Shown: positions 46,805 to 51,480 of the stretch, in pieces
Position numbering within the stretch: the stretch's first letter is position 1
How the letters are laid out: each line of letters starts with the position of its first letter
NCBI RefSeq assembly: GCF_001999335.1
Contig: NZ_MLHS01000019.1
Coordinates: forward strand, 1-51,480
Source of the DNA: Rodentibacter sp. Ppn85
GTDB lineage: Bacteria; Pseudomonadota; Gammaproteobacteria; Enterobacterales; Pasteurellaceae
Direction: 5' to 3'
DNA: 51,480 bases
Made by a program: the position numbers and the translations under genes
The notes under the pieces: generated by a model
The model's database searches: none
Seen by the model: only the letters and a program-made list of their open reading frames with translations
Told to the model about the DNA's origin: nothing

Positions 46805-47899
46805 ATGTCACAAGTCTTCAATTTTAGTGCCGGTCCGGCAATGATTTTTCCCGAAGTATTACAGCAAGCCCAATCAGAACTGACTAACTGGTTAGGGCAA
46901 GGTGTTTCCGTGATGGAAGTCAGCCACCGCGGTAAATATTTTATGGAACTCATCTCAGAAGCAGAAAAAGATTTACGTGAAGTCTATAACATCCCGAATA
47001 ACTATCGTGTATTATTTTTACAAGGTGGGGCTCGCGGTCAATTTGCGGCATTGCCAATGAATCTCATCGGCAAAAAAGGGAAAGCGCTTTATTTAAATAG
47101 CGGGCATTGGTCTGCAACTGCCGCCAAAGAAGCCCGTAATTTTGCGGAAATTGATGAAATTAGCATTATTGAATATGTTGATAAAACCCGTACTACCGGC
47201 CTTGATTTTACTAATATCGCCGATCAATATGACTACGTCCATTATTGCCCTAATGAAACCATTAGCGGCGTAGAAATTTTTGACATACCGGAGGTCGGAA
47301 ATACTGTACTCGTTGCGGATATGTCCTCTAATATTCTTTCTCGTGAAATTGATATTAACAAATTCGGCGTGATTTATGCCGGCGCACAAAAAAATCTCGG
47401 CCCCGCCGGTATTACCTTGGTGATTATTCGTGAAGATTTGATTGGCAATGCGCGCCAAGAAACGCCTTCTATTTGGAACTATGCCATACAATCCGATGCG
47501 GATTCTATGATCAATACCCCACCAACTTTTGCTTGGTATCTCTGCTCTTTAGTATTTAAACACATTAAAGCACTTGGTGGCTTGAAAGTACTTGCCAAAC
47601 GAAATGAGTTAAAAGCTAAAACCCTTTACGATTATATAGATTCCAGCAAACTCTATCAAAATGTTGTAGCAAAAGAAAACCGCTCCACAATGAATGTAAC
47701 CTTTGTTACCGGTAATCCCGAATTAGATGCAAAATTTGTGGCGGAATCCACCGCAGCCGGTTTACAAGCCCTAAAAGGACACAAAGTATTAGGCGGTATG
47801 CGAGCCTCTATTTATAATGCAATGTCGTTGGAAGGCGTGGAAACACTAATCAAATTTATGCAAAAATTTGAAGCGGAAAATTTATCTTACGCACAATAA
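46805..47899 (+). CDS. serC: Phosphoserine aminotransferase
   Basis: SerC makes phosphoserine and also serves pyridoxine synthesis, using PLP. The 364 residues start VFNFSAGPAMIFPEVL. LFLQGGARGQFAALPMNL and the PLP-lysine region YAGAQKNLGPAGITLV are diagnostic. GAGG precedes ATG 46805. It lies upstream of hisC with a hairpin in the 69-bp gap. Confidence 0.97.
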   Translation: MSQVFNFSAGPAMIFPEVLQQAQSELTNWLGQGVSVMEVSHRGKYFMELISEAEKDLREVYNIPNNYRVLFLQGGARGQFAALPMNLIGKKGKALYLNSGHWSATAAKEARNFAEIDEISIIEYVDKTRTTGLDFTNIADQYDYVHYCPNETISGVEIFDIPEVGNTVLVADMSSNILSREIDINKFGVIYAGAQKNLGPAGITLVIIREDLIGNARQETPSIWNYAIQSDADSMINTPPTFAWYLCSLVFKHIKALGGLKVLAKRNELKAKTLYDYIDSSKLYQNVVAKENRSTMNVTFVTGNPELDAKFVAESTAAGLQALKGHKVLGGMRASIYNAMSLEGVETLIKFMQKFEAENLSYAQ

Positions 47900-47919
47900 T
47901 CAGTTTTTACATCAAATAC

Positions 47920-47937
47920 GGGCGTAACAGTACGCCC
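47920..47937 (+). terminator. Hairpin between serC and hisC
   Basis: GGGCGTA (47920-47926) pairs with TACGCCC (47931-47937) over an ACAG loop. It is followed by TTAAATTT, a poor U-tract, so it may be a weak terminator or leader element of hisC. Confidence 0.5.
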
Positions 47938-47968
47938 TTAAATTTCAATATAAATTCAATATAAAATT

Positions 47969-49078
47969 ATGCAGTACATAAACATCACTAATCAGGGGGT
48001 AAAATCCCTCTCACCTTATCAAGCAGGCAAACCGATTGAAGAGCTTGAACGTGAACTCGGCATTTCCAATATCGTCAAACTTGCCTCTAATGAAAATCCA
48101 TTCGGTTTTCCCGAAAGTGCAAAACAAGCAATTATCAAACAGTTAGATCAGCTTACCCGCTATCCCGATGCAAACGGTTTTGAGCTAAAACAAGCCATTG
48201 CAAAAAAATTTGGCGTTCAGCCGAATCAAATTACCTTAGGTAACGGTTCAAACGATTTACTTGAACTTTTCGCCCATACTTTTGCTGGTGAAAGCGACGA
48301 AATCATTTATTCACAATATGCTTTTATCGTTTATCCCCTTGTTACAAAAGCGATTAACGCCACTGCAAAAGAAATTCCGGCAAAGGATTGGGGACATAAT
48401 TTAAGCGGATTTTTGACCGCACTTTCCGACAAAACTAAATTAATTTTTATTGCGAATCCGAACAATCCGACGGGGAATTTTCTAACGGAACAAGAAATTG
48501 ACGAGTTCTTGGCAAAAGTACCGGAAAACGTACTGGTAATATTGGACGAAGCCTATACGGAATTTACTCTCCCCGAAGAACGGGTAGATTCTTTCGGTTT
48601 ATTGAAAAAATACCCTAACCTGATCATTTCCCGTTCACTGTCTAAAGCCTACGGATTAGCCGGTTTGCGTATTGGCTATGCAGTATCCAACCCTGAAATT
48701 GCCGATTTATTAAATCGCGTTCGTCAGCCGTTTAACTGTAATAGTTTAGCGCTTGCCTCAGCGATTGTAGTGATGAATGATGATGCCTTCGTTGAAAAAG
48801 TGGCAGAAAATAACCGTGCTGAAATGGCTCGTTACGAACGTTTCTGCCAACAATACGGCTTGGATTATATTCCCTCAAAAGGCAATTTCATTACAATCAA
48901 CTTCAAAAAGCCTGCCCAGCCAATTTATGAGGCGTTATTACGAGAAGGCGTGATTGTCCGCCCGATTGCAGGCTACGGGATGCCGAATCATTTACGTATT
49001 AGTATTGGATTACCTCACGAAAACGACAAATTTTTTACCGCACTAATTAACGTGCTAAATTTAACTCAAACTAACTAG
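47969..49078 (+). CDS. hisC: Histidinol-phosphate aminotransferase
   Basis: HisC transfers an amino group to imidazole acetol phosphate in histidine synthesis; some also act on aromatic amino acids. The 369 residues show [11 protein letters not shown] at the N-terminus, the PLP-binding [10 protein letters not shown], and the Lys in [19 protein letters not shown]. influenzae carries two hisC genes (recalled), and this one, adjacent to serC, would be the stand-alone copy rather than the one in the his operon. Confidence 0.94.
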   Translation: MQYINITNQGVKSLSPYQAGKPIEELERELGISNIVKLASNENPFGFPESAKQAIIKQLDQLTRYPDANGFELKQAIAKKFGVQPNQITLGNGSNDLLELFAHTFAGESDEIIYSQYAFIVYPLVTKAINATAKEIPAKDWGHNLSGFLTALSDKTKLIFIANPNNPTGNFLTEQEIDEFLAKVPENVLVILDEAYTEFTLPEERVDSFGLLKKYPNLIISRSLSKAYGLAGLRIGYAVSNPEIADLLNRVRQPFNCNSLALASAIVVMNDDAFVEKVAENNRAEMARYERFCQQYGLDYIPSKGNFITINFKKPAQPIYEALLREGVIVRPIAGYGMPNHLRISIGLPHENDKFFTALINVLNLTQTN

Positions 49079-49086
49079 GAGCTTTT

Positions 49087-49584
49087 ATGACGGCAGTAAC
49101 CATGATGGGAACACCCATTGAAATTAAAGGCAATTTTCCACAAAAAGGTGAAAAAGTCGATAATTTTATCTTAACCAATAAAGATCTGGCGGATGTCACC
49201 TTAGAAAGTTTTGCAGGTAAACGCAAAGTATTAAATATTTTCCCAAGTATTGATACCGGTATTTGTGCGACATCGGTACGTGTATTCAACCAACGTGCGG
49301 CAAATTTGGAAGATACCGTCGTATTATGTATTTCAGCGGATCTCCCTTTTGCTCAAGTCCGCTTTTGTGGGGCTGAAGGCATTAAAAATGTGCAAACGCT
49401 TTCCACCTTCCGTCATAAGGACGTTCACGAAAACTTAGGCGTAGATATTGTAACAGGTCCGATTGCCGGTTTAACCGCCCGCTCGGTGATCGTGTTAGAT
49501 GAAAACAACAATGTACTACACAGCGAATTGGTGTCTGAAATTAAAAGCGAACCGAATTATGATGCGGCAATAGCAGTGTTATAG
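49087..49584 (+). CDS. tpx: Thiol peroxidase (Tpx)
   Basis: Tpx reduces hydrogen and lipid peroxides with thioredoxin. The 165 residues contain peroxidatic C60 in [11 protein letters not shown] and resolving C94 in VRFCGAEG, the atypical 2-Cys arrangement. An additional C81 is present. GGAG, lying just after the hisC stop, serves as ribosome site; the gap to hisC is 8 bp, so they are probably co-transcribed. A USS-pair terminator follows. Confidence 0.97.
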   Translation: MTAVTMMGTPIEIKGNFPQKGEKVDNFILTNKDLADVTLESFAGKRKVLNIFPSIDTGICATSVRVFNQRAANLEDTVVLCISADLPFAQVRFCGAEGIKNVQTLSTFRHKDVHENLGVDIVTGPIAGLTARSVIVLDENNNVLHSELVSEIKSEPNYDAAIAVL

Positions 49585-49614
49585 AAAATCGGTATTATGT
49601 AGTCTGTAGAAAAC

Positions 49615-49646
49615 AAAAAGTGCGGTCAAAACTAACCGCACTTTTT
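49615..49646. terminator. USS-pair terminator between tpx and serS
   Basis: AAAAAGTGCGGT (49615-49626) pairs with ACCGCACTTTTT (49635-49646), 12 bp with an 8-nt loop. It has T-runs on both strands and lies between convergent genes. Confidence 0.85.
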
Positions 49647-49664
49647 ACTATCCGAATACCGGTA

Positions 49665-50963
<1,299 letters not shown>

Positions 50964-51108
50964 TTAGTATTTGTTGAAATGAGAATGACCGTATTCTAGC
51001 GTGGATTGACAAAATAAACCAGTTAAAAGCCAAGAGATAGCAAGGATTTTATAAAAATTAAAAAAATTTTAAGCCGTATTTTTCACTTTTAAACAAACTG
51101 ATTTTATT

Positions 51109-51124
51109 TTTGATCCAGTTCACA
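51109..51124 (+). promoter_or_regulatory. Candidate CRP (CRP-N) site upstream of the ydcH-like gene
   Basis: TTTGA-TCCAGT-TCACA resembles TGTGA-N6-TCACA, with one perfect half. It lies about 80 bp before ATG 51203. Single imperfect match, so tentative. Confidence 0.35.
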
Positions 51125-51202
51125 CTTTTATCATTCCGCACTATTAATTTTTTTATAAAAAGAGTACAGTGAAGATAGTTTTTATCACTATAGGAGCTTA
51201 AT

Positions 51203-51421
51203 ATGTTTCCAGAATTCAGAGACTTAATCACTAGACTTAAAAATAATGATGCTTACTTTGAGCGTCTATTTAACAAGCATAATGAGTTGGATCAAGATAT
51301 TAAAAATAAAGAAGAAAACATTCAGCTTGCAACCCACACGGAAATTGAAATCTTAAAAAAGGAAAAACTACGAATTAAAGACGAACTTTATGCCTACTTG
51401 AAACAGAAAGCGATAGAATAG
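51203..51421 (+). CDS. ydcH: YdcH-family (DUF465) small protein
   Basis: The 72-residue protein aligns with E. coli YdcH: MFPEFRDLITRLKNNDAYFE, then LFNKHNELDQDI and EILKKEKLRIKDEL. It is charged and probably a helical hairpin. The function is unknown. GGAG precedes the ATG. A USS-pair terminator closes it. Confidence 0.9.
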   Translation: MFPEFRDLITRLKNNDAYFERLFNKHNELDQDIKNKEENIQLATHTEIEILKKEKLRIKDELYAYLKQKAIE

Positions 51422-51426
51422 AAAAC

Positions 51427-51458
51427 AAAAGTGCGGTCAAATTTAACCGCACTTTTTT
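51427..51458 (+). terminator. USS-pair terminator after the ydcH-like gene
   Basis: AAAAGTGCGGT (51427-51437) pairs with ACCGCACTTTT (from 51446), followed by TTGTTTTT. Both arms carry exact USS. Confidence 0.9.
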
Positions 51459-51480
51459 GTTTTTGGGGCTGACGTAGATT

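Overview
This window is chromosomal DNA of a Pasteurellaceae bacterium. The strongest sign is the dense scatter of the Haemophilus-type DNA uptake signal sequence (USS, AAGTGCGGT or its complement ACCGCACTT), both inside genes and as inverted pairs that form terminators. Gene content agrees: comNOPQ-recC, comEC, kdsB-lpxK-msbA, dksA-pcnB-folK, fabI-rnb and many other genes resemble Haemophilus influenzae genes. A fused glutathione synthase (gshAB) and a triheme quinol/cytochrome c peroxidase are not what I expect of H. influenzae itself. They point rather to Aggregatibacter or another Haemophilus species; that placement is inference. I see no insertion sequence, prophage, CRISPR array, tRNA or rRNA. 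Coding density is high and almost every gene belongs to a recognised family.

Layout, left half. A gene tail (1-132) is followed by a divergent AraC-type regulator and ohr peroxidase pair. A leftward three-gene envelope operon follows (YwiC-like membrane protein, Sel1-repeat protein, LtaS-like sulfatase-fold transferase). Next come ridA, zapG (yhcB), a DegP/DegQ-type protease and gyrA. A 47-residue lipoprotein lies opposite the queuosine operon queC-queD-queE, which has a probable preQ1 riboswitch at its front. NIF3-family, fabI and rnb genes follow. A long leftward block then reads, in transcription order, comN-comO-comP-comQ-recC-nrdR-ribD-degS-yfbR. Its first gene has a CRP-S competence site, and suhB is divergent from it.

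Layout, right half. The triheme peroxidase has an exact FNR box placed as in class II activation. A leftward run follows: ybeZ-ybeY-HAD phosphatase, gshAB and a TerC-family gene. Further leftward genes are comEC, msbA, lpxK, a Trm112-like gene, kdsB and uvrC. dksA-pcnB-folK runs rightward from the comEC/dksA divergent region, which has a second CRP-S site. The end holds a seven-repeat Sel1 protein, tmaR, serC-hisC-tpx, serS and a YdcH-family gene.

Themes. Natural transformation is well represented: minor pseudopilins, the ComEC channel, two CRP-S sites and abundant USS. So is peroxide and thiol defence: Ohr, Tpx, the triheme peroxidase and GshAB. Envelope quality control and lipid A export are covered by DegP, DegS, KdsB, LpxK and MsbA. 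The items most worth checking are a probable AUU start codon for pcnB, the preQ1-type riboswitch with an inserted hairpin, the loss of Glu5 from three of the four competence pseudopilins, the LtaS-like/YwiC/Sel1 operon, and small genes that ordinary annotation would miss.
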